Source of the DNA: Pisolithus tinctorius
Lineage: Eukaryota; Basidiomycota; Agaricomycetes; Boletales; Pisolithaceae
Length of the DNA: 64,000 nt
Assembly (NCBI GenBank): GCA_024663395.1
Contig: JANFAH010000034.1
Coordinates: forward strand, 434,001-498,000
Direction: 5' to 3'
Shown one piece after another: positions 23,113 through 34,268 of the stretch. Each line of letters starts with the position of its first letter. Within the stretch, counting starts at the first letter, position 1. Both the position numbers and the translations under genes were made by a program. Under the pieces are notes generated by a model. That model saw only the letters and a program-made list of their open reading frames with translations, did no database searches and was not told where the DNA came from.

Positions 23113-24954
23113 TGTGAGTCAAAGTGTGGAAAGGTGGTGAAAACCAACCAAAACCAACACAAAAGACAAATGTAGAGCGAGTGGTGGTGTGCCTCTGCAG
23201 AACCTGGAGTGCAGAAACCTAAATGTGGGGGGAACTTCAAGTAGAGGTGCTCCTGGCACAAGTCGACGACAAGTTATGCAGGAGAGGATGAATGAACACT
23301 GATTGAGAAGGGGATGCTGAACAGAGCAGGGGTGTTCAGCCGAAAGGACTTGAGAGTAATGGACTTTTGATAGAATATGCTCCTGGCGCAAGTTGATGAC
23401 GAGTTACACAGGAGTGGAGGGATGACTAAGACTGCTGACTAAGAGGAAGCTTCAGATGAATGATGGAGGCAGATAGACTCTTCTGAATGAGCCTCAACTA
23501 CCAAGTATATGAATGATGACAGATAAACCCCTTCGTGGAGCCTCAACTGTCGACGATGAGATAGGCACTGAACTGATTGCTGGACTGCTTCTGAATTGCT
23601 TCTTGGGTAGCTAAGTACATGGGGGTTTATATACTGTGGGGGGAGCACAGCTTGTGACAAACAAGGCACAAACACTTGGTAAGTAATGAGTAAGGACTGA
23701 GTAATCATGATGAGTAAGCGAGAAATGAAAGGTAAGCAAGTAAGGAGGATTGGTAAGTATTGGCAATGAATGAGTCAAGGACAGTCAAAATATCACAGAA
23801 TGAGTCAAATAGAGTCAGAAACTGAGTAAATGCACTGATATCACATTAGGGGGTGGCGATGCAAGTCAGATCTCGGCGGAGACATCTCTAGATCCAAAGA
23901 TGGCATGACAGATGGACGGTGTTTCCAGATAGGGAAGTATTAATTCCAGAATTGAAGGGCATGAGTCAGGCGTCAAAGGGGGCTAGGGCATTGGGGGTCT
24001 GTGGGGCAATGGGAAGCATACGTGATCGTGTCTCCCACCCTTTCATCCTCTCAGTGAAGTTAACAAAAACTTCATGAATGGGGTTCTGATGGAGGAGGAG
24101 GAGAAGGGGGGACGTCTTCTGCTGGATCTTGCAGTAGGAAGGCAAGATGCATGTCATACTCATCATGAATGCGATCAGGGAGGCTGGAGGACAGTAGGTT
24201 ACACTGCAGCCATCGCAACATGGGAAGAATGATGGACGAGATTGGAATAAAGACAGTGCAGGGAGCAGGGAGGAACGATCCATATGCTTCATCAAGAGGG
24301 GAGACTGAAACGACCACATAAGACCTTTCTAACCAAGTGACAGACCTGAGGCGACCAAAGAATGTCCTTCTGGAAGTCATACTGACAAGGAGAACATGCT
24401 GACCAAGCTGCATGGGATGGGATGGGGCTGACAATGATGGGAGGAACCAGGGGGCTTCAGGAAGGAAGCTGGTGGGAACACCTGGCAGATATACGTAGCC
24501 ATTGTCTCTGGCAAATGAGACAAGCGAGATGATCGACGAAGAGGTGGCCATGATTGATGGACTTAGCGAAATGAGCGTCTGATGGATGGAGTGCTGTAGA
24601 AATGTGTAGGGTGCGAGGATCCTCTCCAAATTTGGAAGGAAGAATCGTGGGGCTGAGCACTTTAAGCGAGCATGCGAACCGAGTTGATATCTTTGGAAAT
24701 GGCGGAGATACAATGAAAACCAGAATGCCGTACACGGGCACTAAAAACTTTTAATGCGCACTTAACTTGCTTCCTCTTTTCTCTTTAGCACTGATGACTC
24801 GATCTTGTGCGAAGGATGACTGTTAACATCCAACAGTCTTTCTATGCATGAGGCCTTTAGTCTTCATCTGCATGCATGGGCATTGCACACAACTCATTGA
24901 TGAGTTAGGCAGAGTCAGCTGTAACCATGTCCACAACACCTTTGGTGTGTGACA
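23113..24954 (-). mobile_element. B-3, family B unit (type 2)
   Basis: 1842 bp on the minus strand, flanked by ACGA (23109-23112) and ACAA (24955-24958), a CpG-to-CpA difference. It sits within the A2 3' LTR. It has an intact 159-codon ORF. Confidence 0.85.
24072..24551 (-). CDS. 159-aa ORF in B-3
   Basis: ATG at 24551 (MATSSSIISLV), stop at 24072, exactly 480 bases as in B-1 and B-5. Type 2 differs from type 1 by many substitutions but keeps the length, the YLPGVPTSF and TSRRTFFGRLRSV blocks and an acidic Pro-rich tail (EDVPPSPPPPSEP). No known domain. Confidence 0.5.
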   Translation of the reverse strand: MATSSSIISLVSFARDNGYVYLPGVPTSFLPEAPWFLPSLSAPSHPMQLGQHVLLVSMTSRRTFFGRLRSVTWLERSYVVVSVSPLDEAYGSFLPAPCTVFIPISSIILPMLRWLQCNLLSSSLPDRIHDEYDMHLAFLLQDPAEDVPPSPPPPSEPHS

Positions 24955-25184
24955 ACAAACTGCATATACCACTTGCACTGCTTGCACCACCAGTACTATT
25001 CTGTGGACCATGCCATGCACATCACAAATCACTACCACTACAAAGCGCTGGGTCTCACCTTCTAGTCTTGACAGTCCAGAATCCCTTGGGATGAGCAATT
25101 CATTCCCTTCATTTTATTGTTGTTATCTAAGCCATTTAGCTCATGTTATACAGCTACTTGGACTTTTCCCACACTGGTTCTATG

Positions 25185-26504
25185 TTATTTCTTGAAAGGA
25201 CCAGGTTTGTCTGGGTACTGGTCATGATATTCTTGGACAAGTTCAGAGGTGTTGTCCAGCTCTGTAGCTAACACCCAGGTGGTTTCTTCATCAGTTCCCT
25301 TGTAACTGGTCCACTGGACCAGGTACTGCAACCAACACTTTCTGTGCCAGTTGACCTTTGAATCAAGTATCTCTTCTACTTTGAATTCTAAGTCACTGTC
25401 AACATCTACTGGTGGGGGTGGAGGTTGAGTCCAGTTGGGTATGGTATTTGGGATGGCCAGTTCAAACTGGGATATGTGGAAGACTGGGTGTACAGCATGC
25501 ATAGAGTCTGGTAAATGCAGGGTGAATGAGTGAGAGCCAGCCTGGGCTATTATGGGATAGGGCCCAAGGTTCTTCTCACTCAGTTCCTGGTAGTGTTGCT
25601 GGGTGAGAGCCATTTCTTCATGAAGGTATTGGTGCAGTGAATCTAAGTCGACTGCATAATCATGAGCCTGGTTGGACATGAGATCACACTCAGGGTAGAC
25701 CAAGATGTTAGGGTGATAACCCTTATTAGTGAAGAAGGGTGATACTCCAGTTGTAGCACTGGGTGCATTGTTGTAAGCAAACTCAGCCAATGGTAGTAAC
25801 TTGGCCCAGTTGTCCTGTTGGTAGTTACAGTAGACCTGGAGATATTGTTCAAGGGTCTGGTTGGTGCGATCTGTCTGACCATCCCCCTCTGGGTGATACC
25901 TGGAGGTGAAGTGTAGACACATGTCTAGAGCTTTACCTAGAGACCGGAAGAAGTGGGACACAAACTCTGATCCCCAGTCAGAGGTTACATGGGCTGGTAC
26001 ACCATGCTTAGAGAACACATGCATGAGGAAGAGCTTGGTGAGCTCAGGGGCTGTGATGGTGTTGTGAGTAGGTATGAAGATGGCTTGCTTTGAGAGCCAG
26101 TCAACCATGACAAGGATGGCAGTAAAGCTGGTTGAGGCTGGGAGTTGCTCTATGAAATCCATCAAGATGGAGTTCCATGGCTTCTCTGGCATGGGGAGCT
26201 GTTTGAGCAGGCCATAAGGCTGGTGGTGGGGTACCTTGACCTGGGCACAGGTAGTACAAGACTGGACATAGTCCTTGACAAATGTCCTTAGGCCAGGCCA
26301 AGTGTATTCGCACCAGATGAGCTCTAGAGTTCTGTTCTGGCTGAAGTGGCCGGATAAAGGGTGATCATGTTTAAACCTCAAGACATGAAGGCAAAGGTCA
26401 TTAGAGTCTGGTACATAGATTCTTCCATCTAGATGGAGGCAGCCAGTGTCATCAACTGACCACCAGGAATCTGATGTGTCTGAGAACTGGACTTGGGCGA
26501 CTGG
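25185..26504 (-). pseudogene. pol: D integrase with chromodomain
   Basis: It continues in frame from the RNase H segment at 58334 once E is removed: the codons read ...SALPSDP then VAQVQFSD. The zinc finger (HPLSGH, later CTTCAQ) is present. The core shows D in MDFIEQLP and D in TSDWGSEF, but the catalytic Glu position reads GQTDRTNQ. About 30 residues before KNLGPY appear to be missing compared with the family (recalled pattern, not searched). The C-terminus has VHPVFHISQ and a chromodomain (VEEILDSK...YLVQWTSYKG...TTW), which in this clade directs insertion to chromatin marks. It ends PGPFKK at 25185. Confidence 0.85.
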
Positions 26505-27893
26505 TGTAGGAATAGGTAATAGAAGATACCTAGAAATGGTAATTGTCATATCCATGACTCTTGGACTCAGTCCCAGTCCAGTCCGGACCCCTAGCCCCTA
26601 TCTCCGGTCAAGTCCGGTCCCAGTCCAACCTAGAAAACCTAGTTCTGGCCTAGAGAACTCAACTCCAGCCCTAGGAAACCCAACTCCGGTCTAAATAACT
26701 TAAGTCCGGTGTTTTACCCCTATCTCCGGTCCATTTCGGTCTCCTGGCCTTGCGCTGCTCCACCCCAGTCCTCCCAGGTCTGTGTCTGGGTCACCCGGAC
26801 ATAACTCCGGTCTGTTTCCCTTTGTTTGTGCTATATTTAGTCTTGTCCTTTTGTCTAACTTTGCTTACTGTACAATCCTGTGTCCAACCCCGGTTATGCC
26901 AGTCACCTGGACTTTGGCTATTAGCCTCTGCATAGCCACTGTGGCTATCCTTGTCTTGCTAATCATCTCACTAATAGCTTATTCACAAGTCTGGCTCTAT
27001 GTTCATTATCCTGGACTGGCCTCATGTATTTAACCCCTGTACATACATTGTAGCACCCTCAGTCAGAATATCAATTAAGTATTACCCTCAACTCTGTCTT
27101 ACCCCTCGAGACTACTCTATAGCTAAGGCTGAGCCTTAAGCTATCTCCAGCCCCTGTCCCGGACCTCTCCCCAGCTTGCATAAGGGTACAGCACATAAGC
27201 TGAGACCAAGGGAGGTAGATCCAACCCCAGACCGGCTTCCCCTTGTGCGCACTCCAAGACCGGTCGGTTTCCCACGCTACTGGCCTTGTTCCCGTGCTCC
27301 CGGCCTTAAGTCCGGTCCTCCAGACTTAGCCCCTAACCTCCGGCCTCAACTCTGGTCCAACTGGACTTGGCCCCTATCTTCCCAGCCTTGACTTTGGCCA
27401 CTTGGACTTAACCCCTGTCACCCGGTCTTGAAGCCTGGTCACTCCAAGGGTAAACCCATACTTGACAGTAATTAGTAAGTAATGGGCGAGTATTGTGCTC
27501 GACCCAAAAGGGAGGTTCTCTCTGGAGAAAAAGAAGTGTAGTAAGAGTGTAAAAATGCAAACTAAAAGACTACTTAGCTCTGTCTGTGCAACACCTTCTG
27601 CCAGTCCTCCTGGCACCTTGGGTACTCCCCAAAGTAATAAATCTAACTTCAAAAACTTGCCAAAATGCGAGACTATATCACCCTACTACTGAGGGCCTGT
27701 GACATGGATTGCTTTTTGGTAAACTGAACTCACATGAACACAGCACGTGCGCTTAGTCAGCAATACAGCTGCTTGCCACCAAGTCCAGTAGTACAAACAC
27801 TAAAACAAAAGCAAGAAAACAAAACAAGTCCCCTGACCCCTAAATTCCTGACCAAGACGATTTCTCCTAGGGAACTTGAACCTGTTCCCTACA
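26505..27893 (-). repeat. E 3' LTR, split by solo C LTR
   Basis: About 460 bp without the insertion. On the minus strand it begins TGTAGGGAACAGG and ends CCTATTCCTACA. It pairs with 57870-58329. Confidence 0.8.
26544..27467 (-). mobile_element. Solo LTR of family C inside the E LTR
   Basis: 924 bp, flanked by identical GTAAT (26539-26543 and 27468-27472). The empty site is visible in the other E LTR near 57900-57915. It is rich in degenerate CCGGTC/TCCGG repeats. No coding sequence. Confidence 0.9.
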
Positions 27894-28590
27894 TCTGAGG
27901 GGTGGTTTAGAATTTGACCATCCTTGGTCGCTCTCATCCTCATGCAGATGCCCTCATCCTCACACCTGCTTCCCTCGACTTTGCCACATCTACTTCACTC
28001 TCTTTCCTCGCACCCTTCGAACATGGCCCCCTCCTTTCCCAAGATGCGCTCCAACCTCACCAAACAACCCTCCCAGTCTTCGAAACTCCTTGCCCCCAAA
28101 TGCAACTCTTTCCACCCACAAAAATGCCACCTGGCCTCGAACATGCACTCTGCTTCTCAAACACTCCCCTCGCAACCCAAACCTCAAACCAAATGACAAC
28201 AGAGATAAACTCCAGGCAAATGAACAAGTGAGTAATAAATCAAGTGTGGAGCGAGTCAAAGACTGCTCTTCGAGGCACAGTCTTTGTGCAAAACAGTAGC
28301 AGGGTGTAACACAGCGCAGCAGCTGGTACAGCAGACGCAGACCCTCTATGAGGCAGCTCAAAGACATATATGTACCTAAAAAAAAACCTCGATCAGTCAT
28401 GTATTACTATCCTTATATGCCTATGTGTTCTCAATTACTGCTTGTCCTTAAGACAACTTAGCACAGGAAAAAATGCAGAAAACTCAAAACTACACATCAG
28501 AGTGAGTAGAATCACCTGAAAGTTAGTGCAACTCGGTTGAATGACATTGGTCGAAGCAAAACTCAAATGAAAGAAAAACTATATATATAC
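27894..28590. other. E internal region next to 3' LTR, no gene seen
   Basis: Short frames exist on both strands but none shows domain or repeat support. On the minus strand CACTAAC then TTTCAG near 28525 looks like an intron 3' end that could pair with a GTGAGT at about 28600. Confidence 0.4.
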
Positions 28591-28592
28591 AC

Positions 28593-28970
28593 TCACTGGG
28601 ACCTTCGCTTCATCCACCTGTCCCATTCCTTGTCTGGTTTTTCACCTGGTGGCTGAAGCCCTCGCACTAACTGTCGCTGAGCTACTTTGAGTTGTCCATC
28701 TTCATTTGCTACTTTCTTGACCCTAGACACAAAGGATACTGATGCAGTATATGTTCGAACTAAAATAAAACCTGTCACCTTTAGTTTGTAGATCCTTGAG
28801 CCTCCTTCAGAGATAGGTCTTTGACCCCAACAGGTGTATGCACTGACTTCATTCGATCTTGACCTCGAGAAGCTTTCACAGTCAAGGTTTGTCCTCACAA
28901 CCCGGCAGTCACCCTTGACCACAGCCAACCATTTGCATTCACACTCGTCGAATACCCTAACACTAATCAT
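28593..28970 (-). CDS. Hypothetical exon(s) in E
   Basis: An open frame of 125 codons whose C-terminal part (VKKVANEDGQLKVAQRQLV... EWDRWMKRRSQ) has coding-like composition. A repeat core of the tandem array (T-rich tract, then CTAG) cuts through the middle at about 28725-28775 and may be an intron end. GTGAGT directly overlaps the stop and could be a donor. I do not recognise the product. It may be a terminal exon of an E-borne gene. Confidence 0.35.
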   Translation of the reverse strand: MISVRVFDECECKWLAVVKGDCRVVRTNLDCESFSRSRSNEVSAYTCWGQRPISEGGSRIYKLKVTGFILVRTYTASVSFVSRVKKVANEDGQLKVAQRQLVRGLQPPGEKPDKEWDRWMKRRSQ

Positions 28971-31900
28971 TCATAAGTAACTTGTCACAAAAACAAAAGG
29001 AGATGAAGAGTGTTTGGCCTCTGGGTGTGAATTCATGTCGCTTCGAACACATTGAGTGCTACTTTGTTTTTCTGGCAGTTGATCCGCTTTGAGGGGACTT
29101 AAAACTTTGCCCGTTCTTTGTAGTCTTTCGTGCACTCTAGAATAACCTGGCCATAAGTAAAACACTTGGAGACAAAAATAAAACTTTGGGCCATTGAGCC
29201 CTCTCAGCATGTCTTCGAGATCTCTTGCATGTCTTGCACAGTCTTGTGTTGCTGCAGCTAGCCATCATAGGTCAATTCGAAGCCTTCGGACTTGTAAGCA
29301 CAATTGTCCTCAGCTGAAGTCGTTGCATATCCTAATATAAAGCAGTCATAAGTAAAGCAGCTCAAAGTAATGACTGAACATTGAGCTGTTGTGCTTTCTC
29401 TGTGTGACTCGGATGCTTCTTGTGTGCCACACACCCCCTCGTCTACTCAAACTTGCACCTTCATCTTCTCCTTCAGATGGCAGAGGCTGTGTGTCAATCT
29501 CATTATACATTTTAGATCTGTGGGTATTTTGCTCAAAACTGGTAGTGGACTCTCGTATAGCGATCGCCATTTGTCATAGGTACCTGTTTCCCCTAGAATA
29601 ATGCAGACATAAGTAAAGCATTTCAAAATCAAAATGAAAACTCGAGCTGTCGAGCTCAGGGTCTGCACCCATTGTGCTTTGCCTCCATCGAATGATGCTT
29701 CCTATTTTGCATGGCTGTCAATCCACATCCAGTCCTGTCATCATTGCTAATATCTGCTGTGCCACCTCCCAGCCTTCATCATCAAACATCTCTTTCCCTT
29801 CAATACTGCACTGTAACATTAGCATTCTTTCTTTCATGTACTGTACCCATTCCCCCCATTCATAGTAGCATCGTTGCACCGCACTGTGTCACTCCACACC
29901 GACAGTCTGCTGTCCCTTCTCGTATGCCACTTCCCATTCTTGAACCCCAGCCACTTGGACAGCGCTCGCATTCCTTCGTAGACACTGGATTTCCCTGCCA
30001 CATACTCCACTTCGAGAACCACTGATAGGGTGCTTGCATTCATGTGGGTCAAATGGGGTGTTGAATGTGGACAGGATGGGTCCAGTGTTGGGTGGTGGTG
30101 CAACATGGGGACCGAGTGTCCATGTCATGTGGTGATATTTGGTTGTGGCACATATGGGAGGGAGAACATGGTGTAGAGATTTGTTGAGCTTTGCTGTTGC
30201 ACCCTCAGGGTCTAGTCTGGGTTCGCTTGATGTGGCAGAAGAGTAAGAGGGAGGAGGAACAAGTCCACCCCCTGCAAGTAGGATCGTGCGTGTGATGTTC
30301 CCATCATAGGTACAATCAAACAGACCTCCACTGCCACCAATCTGGCTGTCTGTGGGCCTGAACATCCCTGCAGGACATAATGCGATGGTCCACAGCCCAT
30401 CCTTTCCATTCACCTCCAGCATGATCTTCTCTCCCTGGGCTTTGGAGTCATTATATGCATTGAATGGCTTCTCCAGATAGGGTACTCGTTCATCGACATT
30501 CATGATGTCAGTGCCACCAAACATGATGCTTGCAGAACTCATGCAGTCGAGTCTACAGACCCCCACTGCGACAGCCCCATCAATGATGGTTTGGGTGGCT
30601 TCGATGTTGGCCCTGGCATAGACAGAGGGGTCTTTTGTGCCTCACTGTAGCAAGGTATTTTGTATGATATATATAATGCCCGAATTGTTCAATATATCCA
30701 ACACGTCCCATTCATCAGTGATGTTTCCCAAGTAAACTGGGATGTCGTGATGTCTCTGTACAATATCCAACACAGAGATGCTGTTTCCCTTCGCTAACTG
30801 TTTGATGGTATGTCGACCTATGAAGCAGCTTCAATTGATGACAGGGTAGGCATCTTCAGCTTGAAGGGAGACAGTCATTGGTCTTGATGTGAGCCTTCAT
30901 ACTGTAGGCATGCTGTTGCTCAAAGATTCGTCGATACTTTGTAGAAACTTGTACTCCCTGAAATGATGTAGCTTTAAGTAAATTGCTCGAAAGAAAAAAC
31001 TAAAACTTGGGCCTTCAGGCCCATTTGGCATGCTCTTGACACTCTCCGCACATTGTGCATCTCGTTGTGACTCCAAACCTTGCCATTGTGTTGCTATTCA
31101 TATTAAGTCTTGTGCACAATTCCATAGAGTCACTTCGAACTCGTTTCCTGTGGCCTTTCGTGGCTGATGTACTTGTTGCGCTGTATGTTGATGCATCCTT
31201 TCTTCTAAGTTGCCATCTACTCTGGAATGATGTATCCATAAGTAAAAAGCTGCGAAACAAAAAGAAAGACATGAGCCATCAGGCTCCATTTCCATGCTCG
31301 TCAGATCTTGTATGCCCGAAGATTGCTGTTGTAATTCGATCCATAGTTGTCATGCCAGCTCTGTGGTACTTCCATGCAATCTTTGTACTTGTCACTCTGT
31401 TGGTCAATATGTTGTTTCTTTGAAGTCGTCGTCTATCCTAGAACAATGTTCCTGTAAGCAAGAAGTGGCACAACTTAAATAAAAACTGGGGCCATTGCAC
31501 TTCAAGTGCATGAACACATCTCCACAGATGGACGGCTCTATTGACTTCGCCTTGTAATGGAGGTAGCTTTGGTGAAAACAGTAGTAACTTGTAGTGTTGA
31601 CGCATTTCCTGAGCACTGTGAGTGGTCGCAATACATAGTGGATAAACCATGGTTCGAGCCTGACCATGGCTTGCCCGAGAATAGCAACGGTAACCTTGAT
31701 GTAAACCAGTGGCAAGACATCCTTCTCTTCATACACTGCCGAAGGCATTCGTCTCGCCCTCGCCTGGCTATCGCTCGCACCTCATCATGTATATCCATTG
31801 CCCCTAGTGTAGAATCGATGTAAGTAAGACAGTTTAAAACTTGAACAAAACCTTGAGCTGATGGGCTCAGCATTCATGCTTGTCAGGTCTCATATCCTCG

Positions 31901-32470
31901 ACAATCGCTGTCGTAAATCAACCTGTAGTGCTCGCACTTGTCTTGCTGTACTTCCACACGACCTTTGATCATAGACCATCATAGGCCCCTCTATCACAGC
32001 TGCCTGTATGTCACTCGTGTGTCGTCTCATACTTCCATTTTTCTTCCCTCGAATGGCTGTTCTATCCTTGTGCATCTGTTGATCATTATCAAGTCTTGCT
32101 GTCATCATCATCTCTTGTACTGCAATTGCTGTTTGTCATAGATAGCTACCTTCCCTAAAATAAGGCCAGTGTGAGTACAATGTCCCGAAGTCAAAACAAA
32201 AAGCCAAGCTGTGGAGCTTGTTCTGTGTGATCTCGATGTCTCCCTCACGTCATGCTTGCTCTCATATCTTCGACAGTCATTGTTGTAGATCGAAATGTAG
32301 TTGTCGCACTCATTTTGTGGTATGTCTGAGTGTCTCTCATTAATGGTCCCTCATAGATCCTTGTGCCACGATTCCACTTCGTTGTAGGTGTCTCTTGCTC
32401 TTCCTAGAGTAGGATAGTTGTAAGTAAAACGCTATGAAATCAAAATAAAACCTTGAGCTCTTGAGCTCAG
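28720..32470 (-). repeat. Degenerate tandem array with hairpin cores
   Basis: At least ten units share a core. On the minus strand it is a short hairpin (GAGCY..RGCTC type), a T-rich tract, TTTACTTAY, 12-18 bases, then YTAG or CAG. Cores are near 28740, 28970, 29150, 29345, 29605, 30970, 31230, 31450, 31820, 32165 and 32420, spaced about 180-370 bp except where the ERG26-like pseudogene intervenes. The sequence between cores also shows shared phrases. The core looks like an intron 3' end; on the plus strand the same place reads GTAAGT in several units. No continuous reading frame spans the array. Confidence 0.6.
29930..30873 (-). pseudogene. ERG26: ERG26-like sterol-4-alpha-carboxylate 3-dehydrogenase pseudogene
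   Basis: The minus strand reads a short-chain dehydrogenase of the 3-beta-HSD type. Visible in order are a degraded nucleotide-binding start (SCFIGRHTIKQL), VLDIVQRHHDIPVYLGNITDE, a region of stops, YARANIEATQ, CMSSASIMFGGTDI, NVDERVPY and the catalytic YNDSK (Y-x3-K), then CPAGMFRPTD. Arg codons typical of the family appear as Cys, Trp or stop, consistent with CpG decay. No intron is apparent over about 900 bases, so it may be a retrocopy or a transduced cDNA. In host cells the enzyme acts in C-4 demethylation of sterols; this copy cannot make a full product. Confidence 0.75.
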
Positions 32471-32954
32471 CATTGGCCTCCACCACGCTCCATGTCCACC
32501 AGATGGCCGTTCTAGCTTTGTGTGGCCCTCGACTGGTATCAAGCGTCACCATCATCGCTGTTGCCCATGTTAGCATTGTTGTTATCTTCATTGCCATCAT
32601 TTGTAGTCATGGTAGCTTCCGTATGGTACCTTGTTTGCCCCATTCTTCGTATCCTTCGATTGCAGCGATCTTGAGTAGTCAGCCTGTAATACTAGTCTCG
32701 TCAGTATGTAGTATTACTTGAGTGTGCATGGCCACGATGCACAGAGCAGTCACATGACTCTGCTTAGTCAACACTGCTGGACTTTCTGTACAAGTCCCAA
32801 TATCGAGTGCGCATGTCGATACTCTCGATGAACTCCTGAATAAAATATATATTGCTGACACTGCACAGCTGTGGAACATTTCAAGTGCGAGGTCATCCAC
32901 CCTCACTGCATGCTTCAACATTTCAACTCACAAAACTTCTTCTGGCAGCTTCCT

Positions 32955-33434
32955 TCATATGACAAGCCTCGATGGCTCCTCAATCCTGATTTTTCTTGCA
33001 ACGACCTTCGACTTGGTGTGATTCATGTGCTGTGGTGCACTGTGGGAGTCAGTGATCTCTTCGTATGCCAACCTTTCTGTTTCAAGACTGCCTGTGAGTG
33101 TTTCAAGCTCTTCAACTTCAACTCCTGTGGGTTTTGCATGTTCTTCGAGCTGTTCTGCTTCGAATTCAAGTGGAATCTTTGATACAAATAGGTTGTTGGT
33201 TAACTGATGTGTATATCTGCTGACTGCAGGAACTCTGAGGCAGCTTCTTTCATTGCCTTGACCTCTTAGGTAGGACTCCTGTAGTGACACACCAGTAGCC
33301 ATCAGAGAAACTCGATATGAACAAAATGAAAAACCCCATTGAGTGTTGTAATTTGCCTCAAATTCAAATGGGACTTTCGTTGTGAGTGGATCTTCCACTA
33401 CCACTGGTTCGACTTGCTTGAGCTTTGCTGCTTC
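32955..33434 (-). pseudogene. E gag-like C-terminal coding segment
   Basis: Open on the minus strand from the foldback element to 32955. It contains a repeated phrase (TTKVPFEFEA and VSKIPLEFEA) and acidic stretches, and joins the frame family of the upstream E gag part. GTGAGT shortly after the end (about 32920) followed by TTTATTCAG near 32835 could be an intron. Function beyond gag-like is unknown. Confidence 0.45.
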
Positions 33435-33438
33435 CTGG

Positions 33439-34268
33439 ATTCATCAGGAAAATAACACATTGACTATTTTGACTATTTTGTGACTATTGTAACTATTTGT
33501 GACTTTTTTTGAAGGAATCTACTATCCATGCTTTTTTTTGACCACACACAGCATTGAAGAATGAAAAGAGAATGGAATCTATTAAGACAACTCAGGAATA
33601 CTAAGTAGATGATATATCTAAGCCAAGAAGACTAGAAAATGTCTCAAAATTTAGAGATATTGAGCCATTGGTGTGATACACTCTCTCTGAGAGAAAAATC
33701 ACAATATCTCTTTGAAACCTTGATCAATTTGAATGTATGTGGTATCTACTGAAAGCTATGAATCAGACGGCTTGAATGAGACCAAAATCAGCGAGAACAG
33801 TGCAGTCACACATGTTGGAGATGGGTAACATACCTGTGGGAACAACCAACAACCCAGGGGCCAGTGTTCCCACAGGTGTGATTCCCATGTCCCACAGGCA
33901 TGGTAGCACTGTTCTCACTGATTTTGGTCTCATTCAAACCATCTAATTCATAGCTTTCAGTAGATACCACATACATTCAAATTGATCAAGGTTTCAAAGA
34001 GATATTGTGATTTTTCTCTCAGAGAGTGTATCACACCAATGGCTCAATATCTCTAAATTTTGAGACATTTTCTAGTCTTCTTGGCTTAGATATATCATCT
34101 ACTTAGTATTCCGGAGTTGTCTTAATAGATTCCATTCTCTTTTCATTCCTCAATGCTGTGTGTGGTCAAAAAAAAGCATGGATAGTAGATTCCTTCAAAA
34201 AAAGTCACAAATAGTCACAATAGTCACAAAATAGTCAAAATAGTCAATGTGTTATTTTCCTGATGAAT
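33439..34268. mobile_element. Palindromic (foldback/MITE-like) transposon
   Basis: Two arms of about 375 bp form a nearly perfect inverted repeat, ending ATTCATCAGGAAAATAAC on one side and its complement on the other. The ends carry clustered TGACTATTTTG-type subrepeats. The centre holds a further small hairpin (CCTGTGGGAAC/GTTCCCACAGG). There is no coding capacity. I could not resolve a target duplication. It splits the E gag frame. The high arm identity suggests recent insertion or arm conversion. Confidence 0.8.

Larger units (their letters stand above)
447..25173 (+). mobile_element. Tandem Ty3/Gypsy composite A1-A2
   Basis: Structure is LTR (447-1085), A1 internal, LTR (11356-12003), A2 internal, LTR (22821-25173). 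The outer flanks are CCAG and CTGG, which are the two single-deamination products of CCGG. The A1-A2 junction is one LTR, so the array probably arose by unequal recombination or by LTR-LTR recombination of tandem copies. Nested insertions are B-1 (5574-7385), solo C LTR (16748-19488) with B-2 inside it, and B-3 (23113-24954). Both internal regions are broken by stops and indels. Confidence 0.85.
22821..25173 (+). repeat. A2 3' LTR, 5' truncated and split by B-3
   Basis: The LTR starts internally (CCGCTGTGCTCC); its first part and the preceding spacer are deleted through CCATG microhomology. It ends TTTTCCCACA at 25173, followed by CTGG, the right half of the composite's target duplication. 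Confidence 0.85.

Noticed and set aside
27914..28231. Plus-strand ORF resembling an RNase H tail (HADAL)
   Set aside because: Only a few residues match by chance; the rest is low-complexity and no upstream RT is on that strand.
31645..31665. Possible tRNA B-box (GGTTCGAGCC) in the tandem array
   Set aside because: Occurs in one unit only, with no A-box or cloverleaf nearby.
28720..32470. Array as a CRISPR-like repeat
   Set aside because: Units are long, degenerate and unevenly spaced; context is eukaryotic.
33439..34268. Palindrome as an assembly artefact
   Set aside because: The arms differ at several bases and the centre is unique sequence, so it is a real inverted repeat as far as can be seen.
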